A DNA stretch of 46,566 nt. Origin: Actinomycetes bacterium. GTDB lineage: Bacteria; Actinomycetota; Acidimicrobiia; Acidimicrobiales; Ilumatobacteraceae. A program made the translations under genes and the position numbers. Shown here one piece after another: positions 32,923 to 41,109 of the stretch (position 1 is the first letter of the stretch; every line of letters begins with the position of its first letter). The stretch lies in the NCBI GenBank assembly GCA_025359865.1, contig JANYDH010000064.1, forward strand, positions 1 through 46,566, written 5' to 3'. The notes under the pieces were generated by a model. It searched no databases. It saw nothing but the letters and a program-made list of their open reading frames with translations, and was not told where the DNA came from.

Positions 32923-32952
32923 GCCGTCGGCGGCACAGGGATGCTGGTAAGT

Positions 32953-32970
32953 ACCCCTAAATGAGGGGGT
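32953..32970. promoter_or_regulatory. Inverted-repeat operator candidate ACCCCT-N5-AGGGGGT
   Basis: CCCCT (32954-32958) and AGGGG (32964-32968) form a perfect dyad with spacer AAATG, flanked by A and T. It ends 9 bp before the -10 box of the GGDEF gene, so a bound protein would cover the -35 region; it is also 31 bp from the divergent amidase -10 box. The shape resembles sites of NarL/LuxR-type response regulators, but the binder is unknown. Confidence 0.4.
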
Positions 32971-32979
32971 GACATCGCG

Positions 32980-32985
32980 TATAGT
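32980..32985 (+). promoter_or_regulatory. -10 box TATAGT of the GGDEF gene
   Basis: TATAGT is the best -10 match in this intergenic region. It implies a leader of about 65 nt before the ATG at 33059. Confidence 0.45.
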
Positions 32986-33058
32986 GTCTGCCTTACTACT
33001 CGTAGTGAATATTCATGACGCTGGCGGGCGTCGACACAGTTCCGGTGGATTCGATCCG

Positions 33059-34339
33059 ATGAGCGGCACGTGGCCGCTGATCTTCTTCGACGTACTGGCC
33101 GTACTGGGTCTGACGGGACTGTGCAGCATGGCTGCGCGGGCGTGGGCCGGTACCGGCACCTCGTACTGGCTTGCATATGCAGGCATCGGCATCGTTGCTC
33201 TTACGTTGGTCATCGCGATTCCATTGCGGTACTTCTTGATTCGGCAGCGTCGCGAGGCCGATGGTCGCGAAGCGATCCTGGTCCACGAGGGTGAACGCCG
33301 AGAGTTTGCGGCGCGCCTGTCTCGTGCGCTGGAAATGGCTGATACCGAATCGGCCGCGTTCTCCGTGGCGGCGCGTGCGTTCGGCGAGTTGGCCCCGACC
33401 ACGATGATCGAGGTGCTGCTCGCCGACTCGAGCCAGGCTCATCTGGTTCGTGCCGTCGCTCACGAACCGGTCGGTGCGCTCCACGGTTGCGGGGTCGCCA
33501 CACCGAAGGGATGCCCAGCGGTCCGTAACGGCCATGCATTGAGCTTTGCCAATGGCTCCGACCTCGACGCATGTCCACACCTCAGCGATCGCGGTGACCC
33601 GCAGTGCGGTGCCGTCTGCGTACCAGTGAGCATCATGGGATCGTCGGTTGGTGTGCTGCATGCGGTTCACCGCTCTACAGAGAAGTTCGAGTTGCGCGAG
33701 ACGGATGCGCTCGAGATCGTCGCTCAGCAACTCGGCGGCAGAGTTGGCCTGCTGTCCGCGATGTCGCAGAGTCAGATTCAAGCGAACACCGATCCGCTGA
33801 CCGGCCTACTGAACCGGCGGAGCCTGGAAAACGAGGTACGGGTACTGATGCGCCGCGATATCCCATTTTCGTTGGTGCTCGCCGATCTCGACCACTTCAA
33901 ACGGCTGAACGACACCTACGGTCACGACACCGGCGACAGGGCATTGCGACTGTTCGCGCGTACGATGCGGCGAGTGATGCGCGACGGAGACATCGTCGCC
34001 CGATACGGCGGCGAGGAGTTCATCGTCGTCATGCCCGAGATCGAAGCGGGCGCTGCGCTGGTCGCGTTCGACCGGGTACGCACTGAACTCGAGATCGCGC
34101 TGTCCGACGGTCGGATCCCCGGTTTCACCGTCTCGGCCGGTGTGGTCGACACCACCGAATCGCTGTCGCTCGATGAGCTGATCACGATGGCCGATCAGCT
34201 GCTCTTGACGGCCAAGCGCAACGGACGTAACCAGATCCTGCACACCGGAATGGTTGAACAGCCCGCGACCACGCGTGTGCCGACGCTCACCGATGTGAAC
34301 GCCGGCGCCCGGCCGGTGGTTGTGAACGACGTCGCCTGA
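33059..34339 (+). CDS. Membrane diguanylate cyclase with Cys-rich GAF-like domain
   Basis: A 426-residue protein predicted to make cyclic di-GMP. Two transmembrane segments (about 4-25 and 34-60) lead to a GAF-like domain (about 85-245) holding five cysteines, C144, C152, C172, C183 and C187. The GGDEF domain (about 255-405) has DPLTGLLNRR, LADLDHFKRLNDTYGHDTGD and an active GGEEF near residue 317. The product-inhibition I-site RDGD lies five residues before GGEEF, so the enzyme should be feedback-inhibited. The cysteine cluster could bind a metal or sense redox state. The ATG at 33059 precedes the first transmembrane segment; the frame is open upstream but runs through the promoter. Confidence 0.9.
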   Translation: MSGTWPLIFFDVLAVLGLTGLCSMAARAWAGTGTSYWLAYAGIGIVALTLVIAIPLRYFLIRQRREADGREAILVHEGERREFAARLSRALEMADTESAAFSVAARAFGELAPTTMIEVLLADSSQAHLVRAVAHEPVGALHGCGVATPKGCPAVRNGHALSFANGSDLDACPHLSDRGDPQCGAVCVPVSIMGSSVGVLHAVHRSTEKFELRETDALEIVAQQLGGRVGLLSAMSQSQIQANTDPLTGLLNRRSLENEVRVLMRRDIPFSLVLADLDHFKRLNDTYGHDTGDRALRLFARTMRRVMRDGDIVARYGGEEFIVVMPEIEAGAALVAFDRVRTELEIALSDGRIPGFTVSAGVVDTTESLSLDELITMADQLLLTAKRNGRNQILHTGMVEQPATTRVPTLTDVNAGARPVVVNDVA

Positions 34340-34377
34340 TCAGCCAGGATCAAGATCCGCCCGGCACCAACTCGGCC

Positions 34378-35400
34378 TTACCCGAGACGATGACCATGGT
34401 GGGTAGTCCGAAGGTACTTCGATAGCAGGTGCGGGCCGGCCACCACTGATGGATGCGCCGGGGTGGCACCCGGAGCAAGACACGTCGGTAGGCACTCGAC
34501 GAGGCAGTGGTAGTTCGCGTTGTGGAAGAACGCCATGCTCTGGCGGCGGGTTGATCTGGTGGCGTCGTGCGCAGGATTGACCACGCGGTGCAGGGTGGAA
34601 CGCCACCGGTCGTTGGTCCACCACGCCAACAAATCGCCGATGTTGACAACGAATGCTCCGGGCACATGGGGCACTGGTACCCAGGTCTCACTGTGGTGGT
34701 CGAACACCTGCAACCCGCCCGGAGCATCGTCTTGCAGCAGTACCGTCAACGTGCCGTAGTCGGTGTGGGCACCGGCTCGCAAGGTGCCCGGCGGTGGCGT
34801 GGTGTCCTGGTGCGGGTAGTTGATCGCTCGGAGAGCACTCGGTGATTCGTCGATCATTGAATCGAAGAAGTGCTCGGGCAGGGCGAGGGCGAGCGCGAAC
34901 AGCCGCATCAGTCGGGCGCTCAGATCGAGCATCGCCTGGAAGTACCCGGTCCAGGCCGGTTGCATCGCGGGCAGCATCATCGGCCACTCGGAACGGGCAA
35001 ACGCCCAACGCTCACCGTCGTCGGTGTACGGCCTGATGAGAGCGTCGACCGGACCGACGTTGAATGTCTCTTTCAGATCAGCGTCGTCGTATGCCACGCC
35101 GTCCGGCCTGCTCGTCGGCGGCACGAGTGAATGGCTCAGCGCCTCGGATTGCATCGGCACGTAGCCGTACGCATCACCCGTCGAACGGCGCTGTACCGAC
35201 ATCCGGTCGGCGAGGTCCAGGTCGAAGAATGCTGTTGCCGTCGACCATGCCCCGTCGATCACCGTTTCGTCGACGCCGTGACCGATGATCTGGAAGAACC
35301 CGACGTCGCGACAGACGCGGTCGAGCGAGACGGCCAGCTCGGCTGGCGCGAGACCGAGGTCGATGATCGGGATAGGCGTCACACCTCGATTCTGGCGCAT
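34378..35400 (-). CDS. 2-oxoglutarate/Fe(II)-dependent oxygenase (isopenicillin N synthase-like)
   Basis: A 340-residue non-haem iron oxygenase. The N-terminal DIOX_N part has PIPIIDLG and GFFQIIGHGVDE. The jelly-roll core supplies the iron ligands His and Asp of GAHTDYGTL and the His of RSTLHRVVNP, with RQSMAFFHN giving the arginine and serine that bind 2-oxoglutarate. GGLQVF is also typical. The family includes IPNS, DAOCS and plant hormone oxidases; bacterial members often hydroxylate amino acids or small metabolites. Because the RxS motif is present it probably uses 2-oxoglutarate, unlike true IPNS. No biosynthetic partner genes are nearby. The ATG at 35400 is chosen; GTG 35382 is possible. 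Confidence 0.88.
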   Translation of the reverse strand: MRQNRGVTPIPIIDLGLAPAELAVSLDRVCRDVGFFQIIGHGVDETVIDGAWSTATAFFDLDLADRMSVQRRSTGDAYGYVPMQSEALSHSLVPPTSRPDGVAYDDADLKETFNVGPVDALIRPYTDDGERWAFARSEWPMMLPAMQPAWTGYFQAMLDLSARLMRLFALALALPEHFFDSMIDESPSALRAINYPHQDTTPPPGTLRAGAHTDYGTLTVLLQDDAPGGLQVFDHHSETWVPVPHVPGAFVVNIGDLLAWWTNDRWRSTLHRVVNPAHDATRSTRRQSMAFFHNANYHCLVECLPTCLAPGATPAHPSVVAGPHLLSKYLRTTHHGHRLG

Positions 35401-35532
35401 CCCGCTAGTCTTTCTGGGGCGGTCGTGCACATCTGCGCGCCGCGGTCGAGTGCCAGCGCCTCAGAAGCGCACGACAACCCCGTTCCGGGTGGGTCGGCCA
35501 GTGCATCACCGGCCACCAATCGGAAGGAATTC

Positions 35533-37023
35533 ATGAATACCCCTGACTCCACGTCACATGACGCGCGCAGCCGCTCACGTCGTCGCCCTCGCGCGGCAGC
35601 ACCTCGTACCACTGCTCATAGCGGAGATTTTCGCACGGCTTCGACGTCCGAGCTGACCCATGCGACTCGCCCGGCCCCGGCCTCCTCAGTCCCAGCTGCC
35701 GCAGTCCCGGCGCGCAGCGATGCCAGCTTCGCCGAACTTGGCGTACCGGCGGCGCTCGTAGCTTCGCTTCAGGCATCTGGGGTCACCTCCCCGTTCCCGA
35801 TCCAGACGGCCACCCTGCCCGACTCGCTCGCCGGTCGTGATGTGCTCGGCCGCGGCAAGACCGGTAGCGGCAAGACCATCGCGTTCGCCCTGCCGATCGT
35901 CGCCCGGCTCGCCGCTTCGGCCAAGCCGCGCACACCCGGTCGTCCTCGTGCCCTCATCCTGGTACCTACGCGCGAGCTGGCCAACCAGGTGGCCGAAACC
36001 CTCGCCCCGCTGGCCAAGGCGATGTCGTTGCGCACTACCACGATCTTCGGTGGCGTCGGCCAGAACCCCCAGGTCAACGCGCTTCGTGCCGGTGTCGACA
36101 TTGTTGTTGCATGCCCGGGCCGGCTCGAAGATCTCATCCAGCAGCGTCATTGCCGGCTCGACCAGGTCGAAGTCACGGTGCTGGACGAAGCAGATCACAT
36201 GGCTGATCTCGGATTTCTTCCGGGTGTCAAACGCCTCCTCGATGCCACGCCGATGGGCACCCAGCGCCTGCTGTTTTCGGCAACGCTCGACAACGGCATC
36301 GATGTTCTGGTGCGCCGCTACCTCCAGCATCCGGTCACGCATTCCGTTGACCCCGAGGTAGCCCCTGTGTCGACGATGACCCATCATGTGTTTGCGGTTC
36401 ATCCCGAGCACAAGCTCGGCGTCATCCACGACCTGGCCTCTGGGCATGGCCGCACCTTGATGTTCACCCGCACCAAGCACGGTGCGAAGAAGTTGGCGAA
36501 GCAACTCACCGCCAGCGGCATTCCTGCGGTGGAGTTGCACGGCAACCTGTCCCAGAACGCCCGCGAACGTAACCTCGACGCGTTCTCCAACGGTGGCACG
36601 CGGGTCTTGGTCGCCACCGACATCGCTGCCCGTGGCATCCACGTCGACGACATCACGCTCGTGGTCCACGTCGATCCTCCGGCCGAACACAAGGCATATC
36701 TGCACCGCTCCGGGCGTACGGCTCGCGCCGGCGCCGAGGGTGTCGTTGTCACGATGATGACGCCCGATCAGGCTGGCGACGTGCGCTCACTCGCAAAGGC
36801 CGCCGGAATTCGTCCGTCGATCACGGCCGTCAGCACCGGGCATCCCGCCGTCGCTGCGCTCGTCGGCCCCTCGGCGCCGTTGGTCACCCCGCCCGTTGTG
36901 GCCCAGCCGCCCGCTGGTTCGTCGGCTGGCCGGTCGTCAACGTCGACGTCGCGCGGCGGGCCTCGCGCAGGGGCACGACCCGCGCGAACAGCGTCTTCAG
37001 ATAGGCGCCCTCGGCGAAGGTAA
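35533..37023 (+). CDS. DEAD/DEAH-box RNA helicase
   Basis: A 496-residue ATP-dependent RNA helicase. A basic, disordered N-terminus (1-65) leads to the Q motif, then GRGKTGSGKT (Walker A), PTRELANQV, FGGVGQN, PGRLEDL, LDEADHM (motif II), FSATL (motif III), FTRTKHGAKKLA, ATDIAARGI and HRSGRTARAG (motif VI). The tail (about 430-496) is low-complexity and Arg/Ser/Gly-rich, suited to RNA binding. AAGGA (35524-35528) precedes the ATG by 4 nt. The last 140 bp overlap the 3' end of the convergent methyltransferase gene, so the basic tail is read from the antisense strand of that gene. It is likely to act in ribosome assembly or cold-adapted RNA unwinding. Confidence 0.92.
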   Translation: MNTPDSTSHDARSRSRRRPRAAAPRTTAHSGDFRTASTSELTHATRPAPASSVPAAAVPARSDASFAELGVPAALVASLQASGVTSPFPIQTATLPDSLAGRDVLGRGKTGSGKTIAFALPIVARLAASAKPRTPGRPRALILVPTRELANQVAETLAPLAKAMSLRTTTIFGGVGQNPQVNALRAGVDIVVACPGRLEDLIQQRHCRLDQVEVTVLDEADHMADLGFLPGVKRLLDATPMGTQRLLFSATLDNGIDVLVRRYLQHPVTHSVDPEVAPVSTMTHHVFAVHPEHKLGVIHDLASGHGRTLMFTRTKHGAKKLAKQLTASGIPAVELHGNLSQNARERNLDAFSNGGTRVLVATDIAARGIHVDDITLVVHVDPPAEHKAYLHRSGRTARAGAEGVVVTMMTPDQAGDVRSLAKAAGIRPSITAVSTGHPAVAALVGPSAPLVTPPVVAQPPAGSSAGRSSTSTSRGGPRAGARPARTASSDRRPRRR

Positions 37024-38218
37024 CGGGGTGATCGAGCGCATGACCTGTGCGCTCGATCTCGTCCAGATCGACGCCGGCCCGGGCTGCCGCAAGGTGCACC
37101 GTGCGGAAGAAGTCGGCCTCGCTGACGCGGCTCGAACACGATGCTTGTACCAACGTGCCGCCGCGGTCCAACAGTGCGATGCCCAATGTGGTCAGCCGCT
37201 CGTATGCGGCCAAGGCGCGCGGCACACTCGCCGCGTTCTGGGCGAACGACGGCGGGTCGATCACAACCACGTCGAACCGGCGCCGTGCCTCGATCAGTCG
37301 CTCCATCTCGCCGTACGCCTCAGCGCACACCGTCTCGTGATGGCACGCCTTCAGCAGGGGAACGTGAGCATTGAGCGTGAAGTTGTGCTTCGCGCTCGCG
37401 AGGGCGCCAGGACTGCTGTCGATGCCAAGCACTGCGTGGGCTCCTCCGGCCGCTGCGTGCACCGAGAAGCCGCCGGTACAACAGAACACGTCGAGCACGC
37501 GTGAACGTGCGGCAAGCTCGCCGACACGGGCGCGATTGTCGCGCTGGTCCAAGAAGTGACCGGTCTTTTGCCCTCGCACCACGTCCGCCTCGAACATCAA
37601 TCCGGTTTCGCGGAACCGAACCGGCTCGGTGACGTCCGGGCCGAACAGTGAGGCGCCCTCGACGAGTCCATGCAGTGGGATTTCACGCATGTTTCTGGCA
37701 AGCCGCAACACGATCGAAGTCGGATTCAACAACGCCACGAGCTCAGACACCAGTGCGGCGAGGTGGGGGATCCACGCGGCGCTGTAGAGCTTCATCACGA
37801 CGACGTCGGAGTAGCGATCGATCACCATCGAGGGGAGGCCGTCGCTCTCGCCGTTGACGACGCGGTAGGCGGTGGTTTCCTTCTCCGTGCCGATGCTGGT
37901 GACCAGTGGATGACGCCTGGCGAGCGCTGCTTCGAGGACGCCTCGAAACCATGTGCCGTCGATCGTTATGGGGTTACCGCAATGCAGCACCTTGACACGG
38001 ATCGGGGAAAGCGGATCCCACAGACCGATTGCTGCGAAACGACGATCATCATCGAACACCACAGCGAGGTCGCCGGGTGCGCCCTCGCGGCTGACCGAAC
38101 GGATCGAGCCTTCATACAGCCAGGGGTGGCCGGACCGAATTTGGCGGAGCGCATCGGGGGTCACCCGTATCGCCAGCCGCGAACTGCTGGGCTGGGGAAG
38201 GTTGTCGATGACACTCAT
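36884..38218 (-). CDS. rlmI: Class I SAM-dependent 23S rRNA methyltransferase (RlmI-like)
   Basis: A 444-residue cytosine-C5 rRNA methyltransferase relative. The N-terminal PUA domain (about 15-95) has VTPDALRQIRSGHPWLYEGSI; an EEHD-like middle domain has GESDGLPSMVIDRY; the catalytic domain has KTGHFLDQRDNR, VLDVFCCTGGFSVHAAAGGA (SAM motif I) and VVIDPPSFAQ (motif IV), with a cysteine in QASCSSRV. Conserved sequence ends near YLKTLFARVVP; the last 40 residues are variable. The final 140 bp overlap the helicase gene tail to tail. RlmI modifies C1962 of E. coli 23S rRNA; the exact site here is inferred. The neighbouring RNA helicase suggests a shared role in ribosome maturation. Confidence 0.88.
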   Translation of the reverse strand: MSVIDNLPQPSSSRLAIRVTPDALRQIRSGHPWLYEGSIRSVSREGAPGDLAVVFDDDRRFAAIGLWDPLSPIRVKVLHCGNPITIDGTWFRGVLEAALARRHPLVTSIGTEKETTAYRVVNGESDGLPSMVIDRYSDVVVMKLYSAAWIPHLAALVSELVALLNPTSIVLRLARNMREIPLHGLVEGASLFGPDVTEPVRFRETGLMFEADVVRGQKTGHFLDQRDNRARVGELAARSRVLDVFCCTGGFSVHAAAGGAHAVLGIDSSPGALASAKHNFTLNAHVPLLKACHHETVCAEAYGEMERLIEARRRFDVVVIDPPSFAQNAASVPRALAAYERLTTLGIALLDRGGTLVQASCSSRVSEADFFRTVHLAAARAGVDLDEIERTGHALDHPVTFAEGAYLKTLFARVVPLREARRATSTLTTGQPTNQRAAGPQRAG

Positions 38219-38302
38219 GTCATCATCTTGCCGCCGCTTGTGCTTCTTCCGTCGCTCTCGTCGGGCCGTAGCTCTCAGAGCGAATTACGCGAGGATGGCG
38301 TG

Positions 38303-39127
38303 ATGCGCATCCTTTTGACCAACGACGACGGCATCGACTCTGTGGGCCTGCACGTGCTTGCTCGGGCGATGCGTCCCCATGGTGAGGTCGTGATCATCGC
38401 TCCGGACCGTGAATACTCCGGTGCTGGCGCGGCACTCGGGGCATTGCACATCATCCAGCCGGAGGTCCATCGCTCCAGGGTCGATGGGATCGATGAGGCA
38501 TGGGCGGTCGTCGGCCCACCTGCGCTGTGTGTGATGTTCGCTCGACTCGGTGCCTTCGGGCAGCCGTTCGATCTCGTCGTGTCCGGCATCAACCCCGGAG
38601 CCAACGTCGGGCGATCCGTCTACCACTCGGGCACCATCGGTGCCACTCTCAGCGCCCGCAACGGTGCGATTTCCGGCGTGGCCGTCAGCCAGGCGGTCAC
38701 GGGGTTCGGCATCGAGGGCCAGGGCTGGGACGAGATGCTCGTCGGCCAGCGGTGGGAGACAGCGGCAGAGGTCGCCTCGGCGTTCGTCGGTGGACTGGTC
38801 GCGAACATGCCGACCGAGCCGGTGGTCGTGAACCTCAACGTTCCCAACTGCGCGACCTCAGACATCAAAGGGTGGCGCCATGCCCGAGTCGGCACCGAGC
38901 CGCCGCGCAAGATGGCCAAAGCAGTACTCGAGCCGAAACTCGGCCACGACGAGACCTACCACGTGAGAATGACGTGGGGTGATGCTCTCGAACTACCGGC
39001 CGACACCGACGGTGGTCTGGTCGAGCGCGATTTCATTGCCGTCTCCTACCTCACCCGGCTCGAGGCGGAGACTCGCGATGACATGGCAGCGGTCGAGGCG
39101 TCATTCGCCGCGACCCTCGGACACTGA
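38303..39127 (+). CDS. surE: 5'/3'-nucleotidase SurE
   Basis: A metal-dependent nucleoside monophosphatase of 274 residues. The N-terminal MRILLTNDDGIDS carries the two metal-binding aspartates; DREYSGAGAA supplies the metal-site serine, and SGINPGANVGRSVYHSGT the conserved asparagine and the nucleotide-binding loop. VGPPALCV stands in for the common GTPADCV. The length is usual. GAGG (38291-38294) sits 8 nt before the ATG. SurE trims nucleotides in stationary phase and stress. It is divergent from the methyltransferase with an 84-bp gap. Confidence 0.92.
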   Translation: MRILLTNDDGIDSVGLHVLARAMRPHGEVVIIAPDREYSGAGAALGALHIIQPEVHRSRVDGIDEAWAVVGPPALCVMFARLGAFGQPFDLVVSGINPGANVGRSVYHSGTIGATLSARNGAISGVAVSQAVTGFGIEGQGWDEMLVGQRWETAAEVASAFVGGLVANMPTEPVVVNLNVPNCATSDIKGWRHARVGTEPPRKMAKAVLEPKLGHDETYHVRMTWGDALELPADTDGGLVERDFIAVSYLTRLEAETRDDMAAVEASFAATLGH

Positions 39128-39203
39128 TGTCGACGATCTGAGGTCTGGCACCGTCACGGGGTGCCGCCTGGTATCCGATACGTGCCGGTCGTTCGCTCCG
39201 GTC

Positions 39204-39209
39204 TACGGT
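39204..39209 (+). promoter_or_regulatory. -10 box TACGGT of the crotonase gene
   Basis: TACGGT ends 7 nt before the ATG at 39217; no ribosome site is seen. Confidence 0.5.
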
Positions 39210-39216
39210 GCCGGTC

Positions 39217-39999
39217 ATGGGGGAGTTCATCAGATACGAGACCGACGGGCGTGTCGGCACGATCACGATCGACCGTCCGCAGAAGCGCAATGCGATGACG
39301 TTCGCGATGCTCGGGGATTTCATCGAGACGGTCGCCGCCGCTGACGCTGATCCCGCTACGTCGGTGCTCATCGTCACGGGAGTGCCTGGGGCGTTTTGCG
39401 CTGGTACCGACCTGGCCGACCTCGCCACAATTCCCGGTGAATCGCGCGGGCTGCGCGGCACCGCCGAAGACAACCATCGGTGGTGGCCAATCACCTCGTG
39501 CACCAAACCGACGATCTGCGCGATCGATGGCCCGGCCGTCGGGATGGGTGCCGAGTTCACGTCGCAGTGCGATCTGCGGATCGCCAGCACGAACGCCCGA
39601 TTCGCCTGGAACTTCGTGCACCGCGGGCTGGTTCCCGACACCGGTGCCGGCACGTGGATGCTGCCGCGTATCGTGGGTGTTCAGCAGGCGCTGCGGCTGC
39701 TGTACACCGGGGCGATGATCGAGTCGGCTGAGGCACTGTCGATCGGATATCTGCTCGCGGTAGTGGAACCCGAGGAGTTGGCCGGCCGGGTACAAGCGCT
39801 GGCGCAGTCGATCGCCGCCGGCTCGCCGCACAGCCTGCAGTTGATCAAACAACTCGTACATCAAGGGCTCACGGCACCGATGGGTGAGCACATGCAGCGC
39901 CACACGGCTGCCATGGCGGCGTGCTTCAACAGCGATGACCACCGTGAGGGTGTCGCCTCGTTCCTCGAGCGCCGTCCAGCGGTCTTCACCGGCCGCTGA
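39217..39999 (+). CDS. Enoyl-CoA hydratase/isomerase (crotonase) family protein
   Basis: A 260-residue crotonase-fold protein acting on acyl-CoA thioesters. TITIDRPQKRNAM opens the fold; the oxyanion hole is formed by GAFCAGTDLADL and GPAVGMGAEF. E113 aligns with hydratase Glu144, but the position of the second catalytic glutamate, exactly 20 residues later (Glu164), is F133 in AWNFVHRG. The enzyme may therefore not be a classical hydratase and could be an isomerase, hydrolase or lyase. The ATG at 39217 begins the family's start and follows a -10 box by 7 nt. An acyl-CoA dehydrogenase lies two genes downstream. Confidence 0.9.
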   Translation: MGEFIRYETDGRVGTITIDRPQKRNAMTFAMLGDFIETVAAADADPATSVLIVTGVPGAFCAGTDLADLATIPGESRGLRGTAEDNHRWWPITSCTKPTICAIDGPAVGMGAEFTSQCDLRIASTNARFAWNFVHRGLVPDTGAGTWMLPRIVGVQQALRLLYTGAMIESAEALSIGYLLAVVEPEELAGRVQALAQSIAAGSPHSLQLIKQLVHQGLTAPMGEHMQRHTAAMAACFNSDDHREGVASFLERRPAVFTGR

Positions 40000-40056
40000 C
40001 TGTCCGCTCGGTCGGGCCGGAACGCGAGCCGGAACCCAGACCCGCAGCGCAGGCCG

Positions 40057-40062
40057 TAGGGT
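40057..40062 (+). promoter_or_regulatory. -10 box TAGGGT of the second luciferase-like gene
   Basis: TAGGGT ends 7 nt before the ATG at 40070. Confidence 0.5.
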
Positions 40063-40069
40063 TCCGACA

Positions 40070-40963
40070 ATGACGAGCAAGGTGAAGATCGGCGTGCAGT
40101 TGCCCGAGGTCGAGCGAGTCGTGCGGTGGCCAGAGATCAAGCAGATGGCGATCGCGGCCGAAGCTGGCGGGCTGGATTCGCTGTGGGTCGGCGACCACTA
40201 CCAGTACGGCCATGGCGACAACGTACGCGGGCCGTGGGAGGCGTGGACCCAACTCGCCGCGCTGGCAGCGGTCACCGAGCGGATCGCGCTGGGCCCGTTC
40301 GTCGCATCCCTCACGTTCCACAACCCTGCCGTCATCGCCAAGATGGCCTCGACGGTCGATGAGATCTCCGGTGGCCGGCTGATGCTCGGCGTTGGCGCAG
40401 GTTGGAACCAGACTGAGTACTGCGCATTCGGTTTTCCCTACGAGCGCCGCGTGGACCGGTTCGAGGAAGCCTTCGGGGTGGTCCGCCGGTTACTCGCGGG
40501 CGACGAGGTCAGCCTTGATGGGGAGTTTATTCGGCTGGAGAGTTGCGTGCTGCACCCACCGACCGCAGACGGACGCGTTGTGCCGTTGATGATCGGATCG
40601 AGTGGGAGGCGAATGCTCGATATCACGCTGCCGCATGTGGCGGCATGGAATGCCTGGTTCGTCGACTACGACAACCAGCCAGATCAGGTAGGGCGGGCGA
40701 TGCGGCCGCTGCTCGACGCCTGTGAGCGCATCGGTCGTGACCCGAACTCGATCGAGAAGTCTGTCGCGCTCCTTGTCGACTTCGGATCGACCGAGCCGCG
40801 GGCTCACAGCATCAATCCGGTCCGAGGTGGCCGCCAACAGATTGCCGATGCGATCCACACATTGAGCGATGCGGGGATCGATCATGTGCAGTTGGTGCTC
40901 GACCCGATCACCGAGGCAACGATCGAGGAGAGTGCCGAAGTGGCTCGCCTCGTACGCGCCTGA
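40070..40963 (+). CDS. LLM-class F420-dependent oxidoreductase
   Basis: A luciferase-like TIM-barrel enzyme of 297 residues. KIGVQLPEVERVVRWPEI, GLDSLWVGDHYQY, FVASLTFHNPAVIAKMA, DEISGGRLMLGVGAGWN and the later PLMIGSSGRRMLDI follow the actinobacterial F420-dependent group pattern, in which GDH and GxGAGW contact the deazaflavin. Use of F420 instead of FMN is inferred from the group and cannot be read from single residues. It is compact, unlike the 455-residue homologue at 12813-14180. Its neighbours are acyl-CoA enzymes, so a CoA-linked or xenobiotic oxidation is possible. Confidence 0.87.
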   Translation: MTSKVKIGVQLPEVERVVRWPEIKQMAIAAEAGGLDSLWVGDHYQYGHGDNVRGPWEAWTQLAALAAVTERIALGPFVASLTFHNPAVIAKMASTVDEISGGRLMLGVGAGWNQTEYCAFGFPYERRVDRFEEAFGVVRRLLAGDEVSLDGEFIRLESCVLHPPTADGRVVPLMIGSSGRRMLDITLPHVAAWNAWFVDYDNQPDQVGRAMRPLLDACERIGRDPNSIEKSVALLVDFGSTEPRAHSINPVRGGRQQIADAIHTLSDAGIDHVQLVLDPITEATIEESAEVARLVRA

Positions 40964-41109
40964 CAACTTCGCTTCAGTCTTCGGGTGGATCCTCCTAGGC
41001 GGAACGGTATCGCAGGGTTTGGATCACTGGCCGGTGAAGCGGAAGACTTGCTTCGCACCGAGCATCGTTTGTCGTGCCAGCAGAACGGCGACAACGACGG
41101 GGAGTGGCG

